A stretch of DNA of 64,000 bases, taken from the NCBI GenBank assembly GCA_017546605.1, contig JAFYSH010000002.1, forward strand, positions 1 to 64,000. Direction: 5' to 3'. Each line of letters starts with the position of its first letter. The first letter of the stretch is position 1. Of this stretch, positions 35,926 to 44,572 are shown piece after piece. The stretch comes from Bacteroidales bacterium. Its GTDB lineage: Bacteria > Bacteroidota > Bacteroidia > Bacteroidales > UBA932. Both the position numbers and the translations under genes were made by a program. The notes under the pieces were generated by a model, which worked only from the letters and a program-made list of their open reading frames with translations, made no database searches and was not told where the DNA came from.

Positions 35926-37590
35926 ATGGAATTGAACTTTCGTGATAGAGCGATGTTGTGGACCGGTGAAGGTTATGATGTCGAGACCCGTACGCGGGTG
36001 AAAGCTATGTTGAATGGCGATCTCAAAGAGTTGGAAGACGCTTTTTACAAGAACCTGGAATTCGGTACCGGTGGTTTGCGTGGAATTATGGGGGTTGGAA
36101 CCAATCGGATGAATAAGTACACGGTGGGTATGGCGACCCAAGGTTTGGCAAACTATGTGCGCAAGAGTTTTCCGAATGATTCGGTTTTGAAGGTGGCCGT
36201 GTCGTATGATTCCCGGAACAACAGTGCTGAATTCGCGAAAATCACGGCCGGAGTTTTTGCAGAAAACGGATTTCAAGTGTATTTGTTTGACAACTTGCGT
36301 CCGGTGCCGGAGTTGAGTTTTGCAATCCGCCATTTGGGATGTCAAGTGGGTGTAATGATTACGGCTTCGCACAATCCGAAAGAATACAACGGTTACAAAG
36401 CCTATTGGCAGGATGGGGCTCAGTTGACAGCTCCGCACGATAAGAATGTCATTGAAGAGGTTTTGAAAATTACCGATCCTTCCATGGTTCGTTTTGGAGA
36501 ATGCCCTTCGGCCAATATTCACAGCATGGGAGAAGAGGTGGACCGAGCTTATTTGAATTCTGTGTTGTCGTTGGCTTTGTCTCCGGAGTCAGTAGCCCGT
36601 CACAAGGATCTGAAAATTGTTTATACTCCGTTGCACGGCAGTGGGGTTCGCTTGGTGCCCCGTGCGCTGCGTCAGATCGGTTTTGAGAAAATTTACAGCG
36701 TACCGGAACAAGAAATCAGTGATGGTAACTTCCCGACCGTAGAGTCACCGAATCCGGAAGTGCCGTCGGCATTGGCCATGGCTGTTGAGGTGGCTGAACG
36801 CGTAGGTGCAGACCTGGTGATGGCAACCGACCCGGATGCAGACCGTGTAGGGATTGCGGTTCGCGATGCAGAAGGTAAGATCAATTTGCTGAACGGAAAC
36901 CAAACTGCCTCTTTGTTGACTTATTACTTGCTGACCCGTTGGCACGAACAAGGCCGTTTGAATGCCGATACGTATATGGTGAAAACGATCGTGACCACTG
37001 AATTGATGAAAGCGATTGCAGATCGTTTTGGGATTCAGATGTATGATGTGCTTACCGGCTTCAAATACATCGCCCAAATCGTGCGTGAAAATGAGGGCAA
37101 ACGTGTATTCATCGGAGGTGGCGAAGAGAGTTACGGCTTCAACATCGGAGAGTTTGTACGCGACAAAGACGCGGTGATGACCTGCGCTATGGTGGCAGAG
37201 TGCGCGGCTTGGGCCGCCGATCAAGGCCTGACTCTTTATGGTTTGTTACAACGCATCTATGATGAATTTGGTCTGTACAAAGAGTCACTGATTTCCTTGA
37301 CTAAGAAAGGAAAGGATGGTCTGGAGCAGATTGCGCAGATGATGGTGGATCTGAGAAATGATCCCCCGAAAGAGTTGGCCGGATCCAAGGTGGTGAAAAT
37401 TTTGGATTACAACCGCCCGGAAGAAACCGGATTGCCCAAATCCAACGTATTGCGTTTCTTTGCGGAAGATGGTTCAGTTGTGTCGGTCCGTCCTTCTGGA
37501 ACCGAACCAAAAATCAAGTTTTACTTCGGGGTTAAAGGTGCAGATGCCGATGTAAAACTTCAAGCTTTGATGGAACAGTTCAATAAATAA
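35926..37590 (+). CDS. Phospho-sugar mutase (phosphoglucomutase/phosphomannomutase family)
   Basis: A 554-residue cytoplasmic alpha-D-phosphohexomutase. The phosphoserine loop ITASHNPKEYNG, the magnesium site DPDADRVG, the sugar loop GGGEESYG and the phosphate-binding RPSGTEPKIKFY occur in order. It interconverts sugar 1- and 6-phosphates, most likely glucose or mannose; sequence does not separate these. Length fits the long PgcA-like bacterial subgroup. First gene of a tightly packed operon: its TAA shares one base with the ATG of the GH3 gene (TAATG). Confidence 0.92.
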   Translation: MELNFRDRAMLWTGEGYDVETRTRVKAMLNGDLKELEDAFYKNLEFGTGGLRGIMGVGTNRMNKYTVGMATQGLANYVRKSFPNDSVLKVAVSYDSRNNSAEFAKITAGVFAENGFQVYLFDNLRPVPELSFAIRHLGCQVGVMITASHNPKEYNGYKAYWQDGAQLTAPHDKNVIEEVLKITDPSMVRFGECPSANIHSMGEEVDRAYLNSVLSLALSPESVARHKDLKIVYTPLHGSGVRLVPRALRQIGFEKIYSVPEQEISDGNFPTVESPNPEVPSALAMAVEVAERVGADLVMATDPDADRVGIAVRDAEGKINLLNGNQTASLLTYYLLTRWHEQGRLNADTYMVKTIVTTELMKAIADRFGIQMYDVLTGFKYIAQIVRENEGKRVFIGGGEESYGFNIGEFVRDKDAVMTCAMVAECAAWAADQGLTLYGLLQRIYDEFGLYKESLISLTKKGKDGLEQIAQMMVDLRNDPPKELAGSKVVKILDYNRPEETGLPKSNVLRFFAEDGSVVSVRPSGTEPKIKFYFGVKGADADVKLQALMEQFNK

Positions 37591-39404
37591 TGAAACGATA
37601 TTCTTTTTATAAAAAAGTGCTTCTGGTCTTGATCGGAAGCACTCTTTGTGCAATGATGATGGATACTCAGGCACAACCCTCCCAAACGCAAAAATGGAAC
37701 GCCAATGAACTGGCTCGGGAAAAAGTCGTGAATGAAATTCTCGCAGGCATGAGCCTGGAAGAGAAGATTGGCCAATTGTATGTGGTCTCTTTTTCTTCCC
37801 GTCAGACCCCGGAACGCCTGGCTCAGACTGAAAAATTGATCCGGAAGTATCAATTGGGTGGTTTGATATTGATGTACAGTGATTTGCAGCCTGCTTCCGA
37901 TTTGATGAACCGTTGGATCGATCTGCCTAAGGTGCCTTTTCTGATGACGATTGATGCGGAATGGGGATTGGCCATGCGATTTGATGATGTGGTGATGTTT
38001 CCGCAGCAAATGCAATTGGGAAGCCTGGCAACCCCTGATTTGGTGTACGAAATGGGACTACAAGTGGGTGAACAATTGCGTCGTATCGGTATGCAGGTGA
38101 ATTTTGCCCCTGATGTGGACATCAATAACAATCCCATGAATCCGGTGATCAATGTGCGTTCGTTCAGCGAAGATCGGGAAAAGGTTACGACCTATTCTGC
38201 GGCTTACTTGAAGGGGATGCAGGATGCAGGTATTGCGATCTGCCTGAAGCACTTTCCTGGCCACGGAGATACCTCGGTGGATTCGCACCACGCTTTGCCT
38301 TTGTTGAACTTTGACCGCACCCGACTCGACTCGTTGGAATTGTATCCTTTTCGGGAGTTGATTCGTACTCAGGCGATTGATATGGTGATGTTGGGGCACC
38401 TGGAAGTGCCGGCATTGGACCCGACGGGTACGCCCTCGTCCTTGTCCAAGCCGATTGTGACTGATCTGTTGAAGAACGAATTGGGATTTGACGGCATTGT
38501 CATTACCGATGCTTTGGGAATGAAGGGTGTGGCAGAACACATTGCTCCAGAACAGATTCCCTTGGCCGCCTTTCAGGCAGGTGTGGATATTTTGTTGATG
38601 CCCCAGGAAGTGGAAGCAAGCATCAAGCAGATCAAGAAGGCTGTTCGTCGTGGTAAAGTCGAACGTGCGGAACTGGATGAACGGGTGCGTAAGGTTTTGC
38701 GTCTGAAATACGATCTGGGATTGCTTCCGCTCGATCAACCTCGAATGAAGATAACAAAAGCTGCTTTGCAAGCAGAAATCAACCGACCGGCCTATCGTCA
38801 GTTGGTGCAGGAAATCGGGGAAGAAACCTTGATTCTCTTTGAAAAAGGCCAACAAGTAACCACGGCCAATTTGTTTCCGGTTACCTCTGGTAAAACTGCC
38901 TACGTGGGCTTCCATCCGGAGAAAGGAGAAGATCGGGCTTATTTGGGAGAGGCTATGAATACCTATGCGCAGGTGGATACGTATTATTTGCCCAATACCG
39001 CCACGCATGAAGAATTTGAAGCCCTCAAAAAGACATTGAACAGTAACTACGAAACGGTTATCTTGGGAATTCATCATACCCATCGCAATCCCCAACGTTC
39101 TTTTGGTCTGAATGACTGGCAGGCCGATGCGTTGGATGCCTGGGCTGCTGAGAACGAACGTCCGCAACTGGTGCTTTCTTTCTTTGGAATTCCTTACGGC
39201 ATCATGATGTTTGAGAACAATGCCTTGATGGATGCTGTGGTCATAGCGCACGCAAATACCGATTACAACAATCGGGCGGTAGCTCGTCTGTTGACGGGGC
39301 AGATTGCTGCCAAAGGGGTGTTGCCGGTGACCCTTGAGTCCCTTAAATCGGAAGTGGAAAAGGCGGATCCTCCGCATGAAGATAACTTAATGGCTGTGGA
39401 ATAA
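37590..39404 (+). CDS. Exported glycoside hydrolase family 3 (beta-N-acetylhexosaminidase-like)
   Basis: A 604-residue exported protein (signal peptide to about TQAQP). The GH3 TIM-barrel domain carries KHFPGHGDTSVDSHHALP, the His/Asp acid-base loop typical of NagZ-type enzymes, and the nucleophile Asp307 in GIVITDALGMKG. A second alpha/beta domain (residues ~400-600) ends the protein. Bacteroidales relatives often carry an extra beta-lactamase-like domain; it is absent here. The expected reaction is release of beta-linked N-acetylglucosamine from peptidoglycan or other glycans in the periplasm. Start and stop are coupled to both neighbours through TAATG overlaps. Confidence 0.88.
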   Translation: MKRYSFYKKVLLVLIGSTLCAMMMDTQAQPSQTQKWNANELAREKVVNEILAGMSLEEKIGQLYVVSFSSRQTPERLAQTEKLIRKYQLGGLILMYSDLQPASDLMNRWIDLPKVPFLMTIDAEWGLAMRFDDVVMFPQQMQLGSLATPDLVYEMGLQVGEQLRRIGMQVNFAPDVDINNNPMNPVINVRSFSEDREKVTTYSAAYLKGMQDAGIAICLKHFPGHGDTSVDSHHALPLLNFDRTRLDSLELYPFRELIRTQAIDMVMLGHLEVPALDPTGTPSSLSKPIVTDLLKNELGFDGIVITDALGMKGVAEHIAPEQIPLAAFQAGVDILLMPQEVEASIKQIKKAVRRGKVERAELDERVRKVLRLKYDLGLLPLDQPRMKITKAALQAEINRPAYRQLVQEIGEETLILFEKGQQVTTANLFPVTSGKTAYVGFHPEKGEDRAYLGEAMNTYAQVDTYYLPNTATHEEFEALKKTLNSNYETVILGIHHTHRNPQRSFGLNDWQADALDAWAAENERPQLVLSFFGIPYGIMMFENNALMDAVVIAHANTDYNNRAVARLLTGQIAAKGVLPVTLESLKSEVEKADPPHEDNLMAVE

Positions 39405-41650
39405 TGAAACGGAATTTTTTGGGAGTTTGCTTGCTGATGGTGCTGTTGTTGCAGGCTTGTCAGGGCACGGATACTGAATTGCGAGTAGGTCATTCGGACT
39501 TGCATTTTACCGCGTTGGCCCGCTCATGGGATGAAGCCATTCCTTTGGGAAATGGTACGGTAGGTGTGTTGGTTTGGCAACGCGATTCATCGCTTCGTTT
39601 TTCATTGGATCATACAGACTTGTGGGATCTTCGACCGACTGATAGTTTTGCCGATAGCCGGTTCCGCTTTGCTTGGGTTAAGGAACAGATTCGAAAAAAA
39701 GACTATTTTCCGGTGCAAAAGAAACTTGACTGGCCATATGACCGTGAACCGGCCCCTAGTAAAATACCGGGAGCGGCTATGGAATTTTCCCTGGCCCAAC
39801 TGGGTACGCCCAGCCAAGTGCACCTTTCTTTGCAAGATGCTGTTTGTCAATTGGATTGGTTGTCGGGTTTGCGGCTGCAGACCTTTGTACATGCAACCGA
39901 GCCGGTAGGTTGGTTCCGCTGGTCGGGTGCTGCGTTAGTAGAAGACTTGCCGCTACCGAACATTTGTCAGCCGGCTTATCAGGCTAAAAATAAGGCGTTA
40001 TCCCGTTTGGGGTATGCAGCGGGATCCGTGGATACGTTGTGGCTTTCGGCTCAAGGAGGCTGTGTGGTTTACCGTCAACCGGGGTATGCTGATTTTGTGT
40101 ATGAATTGCGCGTTGTTTGGGAATTGACTTCTGATGGTATGTTGGGATGTTGGTCGTTGGGTCCGGTAGGGGATCAGGCGCTTGTGGAAACAGCGTTGGA
40201 AGCTGCTTGGAAGCGGGGATGGAAGCAGGATCGTAAGACCCATGCTGCTTTTTGGAACCAATATTGGGAGCGCTCCAGCGTAGCATTGCCGGATCCGGTT
40301 TTACAAAAACAATATGACAACGAGATGTATAAATTCGGATCCGTGGCGCGGGCCAATGCGGCTCCGATCTCTTTGCAAGCAGTTTGGACGGCCGATAATG
40401 GGCATTTGCCGCCGTGGAAAGGAGACTTTCACCACGATTTGAATACCCAGTTGAGTTATTGGCCAGCCTATGCGGGGAACCATTTGGACGAGGCTTTGGG
40501 TTATCTGAATACTTTGTGGAAACAACAGGATGTGTACCGTCGTTATACGCAGACCTATTTTGAAGCTCCGGGATTGAACGTGCCTGGTGTCTGTACCCGA
40601 GCAGGTGAGCCCATGGGGGGCTGGATCCAATATGCCATGTCGCAGACCGTCTCTGCCTGGATGTCCCAGCACTTCTATTTACATTGGCAGTACAGTCAGG
40701 ACCGTGAGTTTTTGGAACAACGGGCTTGGCCTTTTGTGCGCGAAGCGGCTATCTTTTTGGAGGCGATCTCTCAGGTCGATGCACAAGGAATCCGTCGCCT
40801 GGAATTCAGTTCCAGCCCGGAGATCTTCGATAACTCCCTCCAGGCCTGGTTTACCGATATGACCAATTTTGATCTGTCGTTGATGCATTTTGTTTTTCAA
40901 ACGGCCTCGGAGTTGGCTTTGGAAATGCAGTTGTCGGATGAGTCCGAGCATTGGGCAAGCATAGCCCGCGAACTCCCGCCTTTGGACTTGGATGCAGAGG
41001 GTGGACTGACATTTGCACCCGGTTTTCCGTATGCTTCGTCTCACCGGCATTTTTCCCATGCGCTGGCCATTCATCCCCTGGGACTATTGGACTGGGATGG
41101 AGGGGAGCAGGAGCGTCACATTATTGAAGCAACCCTGGAGGACTTGCGTCATTATGGACCGGATTACTGGACGGGTTATTCTTATGCCTGGTTTGCCAAT
41201 CTGGCTGCTCGTGCACGCCGTGGAGATTTGGCTGCCGAAGCTTTGCATACTTTTGCAACCTGTTTTTGCCTGGCCAATACCTTCCATGCCAATGGTGACC
41301 AGTCGGGAACTGGAAAATCCCAGTTGACTTATCGTCCTTTTACGTTGGAAGGCAACTTTGCCTTTGCAGCGGCCATTCATGAGATGCTGATTCAATCCCA
41401 TACCGGTACCATTCGTCTTTTTCCGGCCATTCCGAACGATTGGACCGATGTGGCCTTTGAAAATCTTCGTACCCGGGGTGCATTCTTGGTTTCGGCCGTG
41501 CGTAAGGACGGATGTTTGCAATCGTTAAGCGTTGAGGCAGAGCAAGGTGGTCAATTTGTTCTGGTTTGGCCCCAGGGGCAGTCTCTGAATGGTCAGGATA
41601 CCTTGCGCTTAAAATTATCGCCTGGAGAACGAGTACAATTCCATCGGTAA
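39404..41650 (+). CDS. GH95-like glycosidase lipoprotein (alpha-L-fucosidase family)
   Basis: A 748-residue lipoprotein (lipobox LLQAC, Cys19). The N-terminal domain has ARSWDEAIPLGNGTVGVLVW, the GH95 signature. The (alpha/alpha)6 catalytic part has PPWKGDFHHDLNTQLSYWPAYAGN, where fucosidases usually show N-x-N and this protein shows D-x-N, and a late NTFHANGDQSGTGKSQLTYRPFTLEGNFAFAAAIHEMLIQ. Alpha-L-fucosidase is the nearest label, but the altered motif leaves room for another alpha-linked L-sugar. It is translationally coupled to the GH3 gene, so the pair may act on the same glycan. About 60 nt with an AT-rich palindrome separate it from the malic enzyme gene. Confidence 0.8.
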   Translation: MKRNFLGVCLLMVLLLQACQGTDTELRVGHSDLHFTALARSWDEAIPLGNGTVGVLVWQRDSSLRFSLDHTDLWDLRPTDSFADSRFRFAWVKEQIRKKDYFPVQKKLDWPYDREPAPSKIPGAAMEFSLAQLGTPSQVHLSLQDAVCQLDWLSGLRLQTFVHATEPVGWFRWSGAALVEDLPLPNICQPAYQAKNKALSRLGYAAGSVDTLWLSAQGGCVVYRQPGYADFVYELRVVWELTSDGMLGCWSLGPVGDQALVETALEAAWKRGWKQDRKTHAAFWNQYWERSSVALPDPVLQKQYDNEMYKFGSVARANAAPISLQAVWTADNGHLPPWKGDFHHDLNTQLSYWPAYAGNHLDEALGYLNTLWKQQDVYRRYTQTYFEAPGLNVPGVCTRAGEPMGGWIQYAMSQTVSAWMSQHFYLHWQYSQDREFLEQRAWPFVREAAIFLEAISQVDAQGIRRLEFSSSPEIFDNSLQAWFTDMTNFDLSLMHFVFQTASELALEMQLSDESEHWASIARELPPLDLDAEGGLTFAPGFPYASSHRHFSHALAIHPLGLLDWDGGEQERHIIEATLEDLRHYGPDYWTGYSYAWFANLAARARRGDLAAEALHTFATCFCLANTFHANGDQSGTGKSQLTYRPFTLEGNFAFAAAIHEMLIQSHTGTIRLFPAIPNDWTDVAFENLRTRGAFLVSAVRKDGCLQSLSVEAEQGGQFVLVWPQGQSLNGQDTLRLKLSPGERVQFHR

Positions 41651-41671
41651 CCACTTTGGCAAGGTTTTTGC

Positions 41672-41692
41672 AATTTATAATCATTATAAATT
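41672..41692. repeat. AT-rich 21-bp palindrome upstream of the malic enzyme
   Basis: AATTTATAAT, C, ATTATAAATT is a perfect 10-bp inverted repeat around a single base, centred 28 nt before the ATG at 41710. Its size and place suit a dimeric repressor or activator operator. No T-run follows. Confidence 0.6.
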
Positions 41693-41709
41693 ATGAATGA
41701 TTTAAAACT

Positions 41710-43047
41710 ATGATAAAAGACTTGAAACAAGAAGCTCTGGCTTACCATACAGATGGACGACCTGGTAAAATTGCTGTTAAACCGACAAAACCCTACGCGA
41801 ATCAACACGATTTGGCCTTGGCTTATTCGCCCGGGGTCGCTTATCCATGTGTGGAGATCGAAAAAGAGCCGGAGCAGGTGTATGCCTATACCAACAAGGG
41901 AAACTTGGTTGCGGTTATTTCCAATGGAACGGCTGTTTTGGGGTTAGGAAATATCGGAGCAGCAGCCAGTAAACCGGTGATGGAAGGCAAGTCCCTGTTG
42001 TTCAAGTCTTTTGCTGGATTGGACTCTTTTGATATCGAGGTGAATGAAACCGATCCCGAACGCTTTGTTCAGGTCGTGAAGGCGATTGCCCCTACCTTTG
42101 GGGGAATTAATTTGGAGGATATCAAGGCTCCGGAATGTTTTGAAATCGAACGTCGTCTGAAAGAGGAGTGTGATATTCCGGTGATGCACGATGACCAACA
42201 TGGAACAGCGATCATCACGGCAGCTGCTTTGTTGAATGCACTGGATTTACAGCAAAAGCAAATTGACCAGGTCCGTGTGGTGGTGAATGGTGCTGGAGCA
42301 GCTGCGATGGCTTGTACACAACTTTACCTGGCCCTGGGGGTTCGCCCGGAGAACGTAGTCATGTGTGACAGCAAGGGGGTGCTCTCAACACAGCGCAAGG
42401 ACTTGAATGAACAAAAGCGTCGTTTTGCGACCGATCGCGCCATCACGACTCTGGAAGAAGCCTTGGTGGGTGCCGATGTATTTTTGGGGTTATCTACCAA
42501 AGATGTACTTTCGCCGGCCATGATCTGTTCGATGGCAGATCGTCCCATTGTGTTTGCCTTGGCCAATCCTGATCCGGAAATTGCTTATGAACTGGCAATT
42601 GCAACGCGTTCGGACTTGATTTTTGCAACGGGTCGTTCCGATTATCCCAATCAGGTTAACAATGTACTGGGTTTTCCGTTTATTTTCCGAGGTGCCTTGG
42701 ATGTGCGGGCAACCGAGATCAACGAAGCTATGAAAATTGCGGCTGTACGGGCCATTGCGGATCTGGCCAAGGAACCGGTATTGCGCTATGTGTTGAGTGC
42801 TTATGAGTTGGATTCCTTGCATTATGGGTCGGGCTATATTCTTCCTAAGCCTTTGGATCCGCGTCTGTTGTCTGTCGTAGCGCCGGCTGTCGCCAAGGCC
42901 GCTATGGAGTCGGGTGTGGCTCGCAAACCGATCACAGACTGGGATGCCTATGACCTGTATCTGCAACGCATGATGGGGTATGATGAGGATGCTTCGACTT
43001 GTCCGGTCGATTACTTGCACCGGGTAGCTAGCGGCACAACCGCTTAA
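41710..43047 (+). CDS. Malic enzyme (short form without phosphotransacetylase domain)
   Basis: A 445-residue oxidative decarboxylase converting malate to pyruvate and CO2 with NAD(P)+. The malic N-domain shows [24 protein letters not shown] and [20 protein letters not shown], with [20 protein letters not shown] at the metal and catalytic site. The NAD-binding domain shows [20 protein letters not shown]. Many Bacteroidales malic enzymes are ~750-residue fusions with an inactive phosphotransacetylase domain; this one ends cleanly after the NAD domain. Cofactor choice is not clear. Its 3' end overlaps the NYN gene on the other strand by 20 nt. A palindrome just upstream may regulate it. Confidence 0.93.
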   Translation: MIKDLKQEALAYHTDGRPGKIAVKPTKPYANQHDLALAYSPGVAYPCVEIEKEPEQVYAYTNKGNLVAVISNGTAVLGLGNIGAAASKPVMEGKSLLFKSFAGLDSFDIEVNETDPERFVQVVKAIAPTFGGINLEDIKAPECFEIERRLKEECDIPVMHDDQHGTAIITAAALLNALDLQQKQIDQVRVVVNGAGAAAMACTQLYLALGVRPENVVMCDSKGVLSTQRKDLNEQKRRFATDRAITTLEEALVGADVFLGLSTKDVLSPAMICSMADRPIVFALANPDPEIAYELAIATRSDLIFATGRSDYPNQVNNVLGFPFIFRGALDVRATEINEAMKIAAVRAIADLAKEPVLRYVLSAYELDSLHYGSGYILPKPLDPRLLSVVAPAVAKAAMESGVARKPITDWDAYDLYLQRMMGYDEDASTCPVDYLHRVASGTTA

Positions 43048-43636
43048 CCAGAGTTTCCTCTTGTTCAAACATTTGGCTAAGTTCCAAGTGAATGGTGGCT
43101 TCCTCACGCAAGAGTTTGGCTGTGGCGGATTGACGGGAGAAATTGCCGGTCAGTAGAATGACCTTGATTTTTAAGGCTTTTAACTTTCTGATCAGCATTT
43201 CGTGGTCGGCATCCCCGGTGATTAGGACCACGTAGTCGAATTGATTGACAAAGCTCCGACCCAATGCTTCCAAGGCAAACCAAACATCAATACCTTTTTC
43301 TACGATGCGGCCGTCGATTTCCCGCAGGTGTTTGTAGTGGAATTGGATGTCATTTTCAATGAGGCTATCTTCAAACTCCCGTTCGCTGTAAAGCAGGTTC
43401 TTGTCTTGCGCATCGTCTGCCTTGAAACGTCCTCTGAAAAAATGGGCGTCCGGAATCTGACACTGGTTGATGGAAAGACCGTTATCTTGTGCAACTTGCT
43501 CCCGAATAAATAGCAGTAGTTCGCTCAAACAAAGATTGGCTCCATACAAATGGCTCAATCCTTCGTTGACTTTTACATAGTAGCCACCGTCGATGAATAG
43601 ACCGATGGTGAGGTTGGTGGGAAGACTTGTTTTCAT
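43028..43636 (-). CDS. NYN domain (LabA-like PIN-fold) protein
   Basis: A 202-residue protein with a PIN-like NYN ribonuclease fold. The acidic residues expected at the metal site are present: Asp16 (LFIDGGYY), Asp117 ([13 protein letters not shown]), and Asp142 and Asp144 ([12 protein letters not shown]). Family members act on RNA or have lost activity; the conserved acids suggest it is active. Single gene, divergent from the YitT gene; its 3' end overlaps the malic enzyme gene. Confidence 0.87.
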   Translation of the reverse strand: MKTSLPTNLTIGLFIDGGYYVKVNEGLSHLYGANLCLSELLLFIREQVAQDNGLSINQCQIPDAHFFRGRFKADDAQDKNLLYSEREFEDSLIENDIQFHYKHLREIDGRIVEKGIDVWFALEALGRSFVNQFDYVVLITGDADHEMLIRKLKALKIKVILLTGNFSRQSATAKLLREEATIHLELSQMFEQEETLVKRLCR

Positions 43637-43653
43637 CGTAGTTCTGTTTCTGA

Positions 43654-43661
43654 CAAAGTTA
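43654..43661 (-). promoter_or_regulatory. -7 promoter element of the NYN gene
   Basis: Minus-strand TAACTTTG, 17 nt before the start at 43636. Confidence 0.5.
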
Positions 43662-43684
43662 ATGATTTGGAGCGGAATTTTTAC

Positions 43685-43692
43685 TAAATTCG
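43685..43692 (+). promoter_or_regulatory. -7 promoter element of the YitT gene
   Basis: TAAATTCG, the TTCG variant of the -7 box, 29 nt before the ATG at 43722; the nearest upstream TTTG is only 15 nt away, shorter than usual. Confidence 0.4.
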
Positions 43693-43721
43693 CATCACAA
43701 TTGATAAATGAAAATTATACT

Positions 43722-44564
43722 ATGCTGAAATTTCTGAAAGAGTATGCGGTGATGACCCTCGGTCTCGCTGTTTTTGTCTTTGGCTGGGTAGCCTTCTTGA
43801 ACCCGCACGAGATTACGGGTGGGGGAATTGCCGGTTTGGCTTCGGTCATCCACTACGGTATTCCTGCAATACCGGTTTCTTATGCCAAGTTTGTGATTGA
43901 TGCCCTGTTGCTGGTTTTCGGTTTCATCGTTCTGGGAAGAGGTTTTGGTATCAAGACCATCTATTGCGTAATTGCCAGCTTTTTTCTTTTTCACTTCATG
44001 CCCCGCATTCCGGGACTTATAGATTTCTTCTCTGGAATTGAGGAAAATATCATCAACGCATTGATCGGTGGAGCATTGAGCGGTACCGGGATTGCCATCA
44101 TTCTGACCCAAGGCGGCAGTACGGGTGGTACGGATATCATTGCAATGGCCATCAATAAGTACAAAAACATTTCACCGGGCCGCATCTACTTGGTATGCGA
44201 CTCGTTGGTCATCATATCCATCTTGTTGCTTCCGCACAAAAGTTTGCAGGATGTGGTTTATGGCTACATTGAAATCATCGCCTTTTCCTATGCGGTTGAT
44301 ATGTTATTAACCGGTTCAAAGCAGTCGATACAAACCTTGATTCTTTCTCCTAAGAATGAAGAGATTGCAGCGCTTTTACAAGCCAAACTGGTGGAAGGCA
44401 ACAGTGAGATCCACTGCATTGAATGGACTTTGCAGGGCGATCAAAAAGCTTTGATGGTGGTTAGTCGGAAAGGTTATTGCAATGAGATTACCCGTCTGGC
44501 CAAGTCCGTAGATTCGGATGCTTTTATGATGACAGTACCCGTAACGGCGGTGTACAGCAAATAG
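43722..44564 (+). CDS. YitT family membrane protein (DUF161/DUF2179)
   Basis: A 280-residue inner-membrane protein with five or six helices (residues ~10-195), the repeated G-G motifs of DUF161 (EITGGGIAGLASVIHYGIPAIPVSYAKFVID and TQGGSTGGTDIIAMAI, read as separate motifs) and a cytoplasmic DUF2179 domain (residues ~205-278). Function unknown; possibly a transporter. The open frame starts at 43593, but the ATG at 43722 fits the family. The transglutaminase-like gene begins 8 nt downstream, so the two share a transcript. Confidence 0.9.
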   Translation: MLKFLKEYAVMTLGLAVFVFGWVAFLNPHEITGGGIAGLASVIHYGIPAIPVSYAKFVIDALLLVFGFIVLGRGFGIKTIYCVIASFFLFHFMPRIPGLIDFFSGIEENIINALIGGALSGTGIAIILTQGGSTGGTDIIAMAINKYKNISPGRIYLVCDSLVIISILLLPHKSLQDVVYGYIEIIAFSYAVDMLLTGSKQSIQTLILSPKNEEIAALLQAKLVEGNSEIHCIEWTLQGDQKALMVVSRKGYCNEITRLAKSVDSDAFMMTVPVTAVYSK

Positions 44565-44572
44565 TTTGACTT

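Noticed and set aside
38058-39377. 439-codon open frame on the minus strand
   Set aside because: Antisense to the GH3 gene whose catalytic motifs are intact; the His/Arg/Gln-rich translation has no family features.
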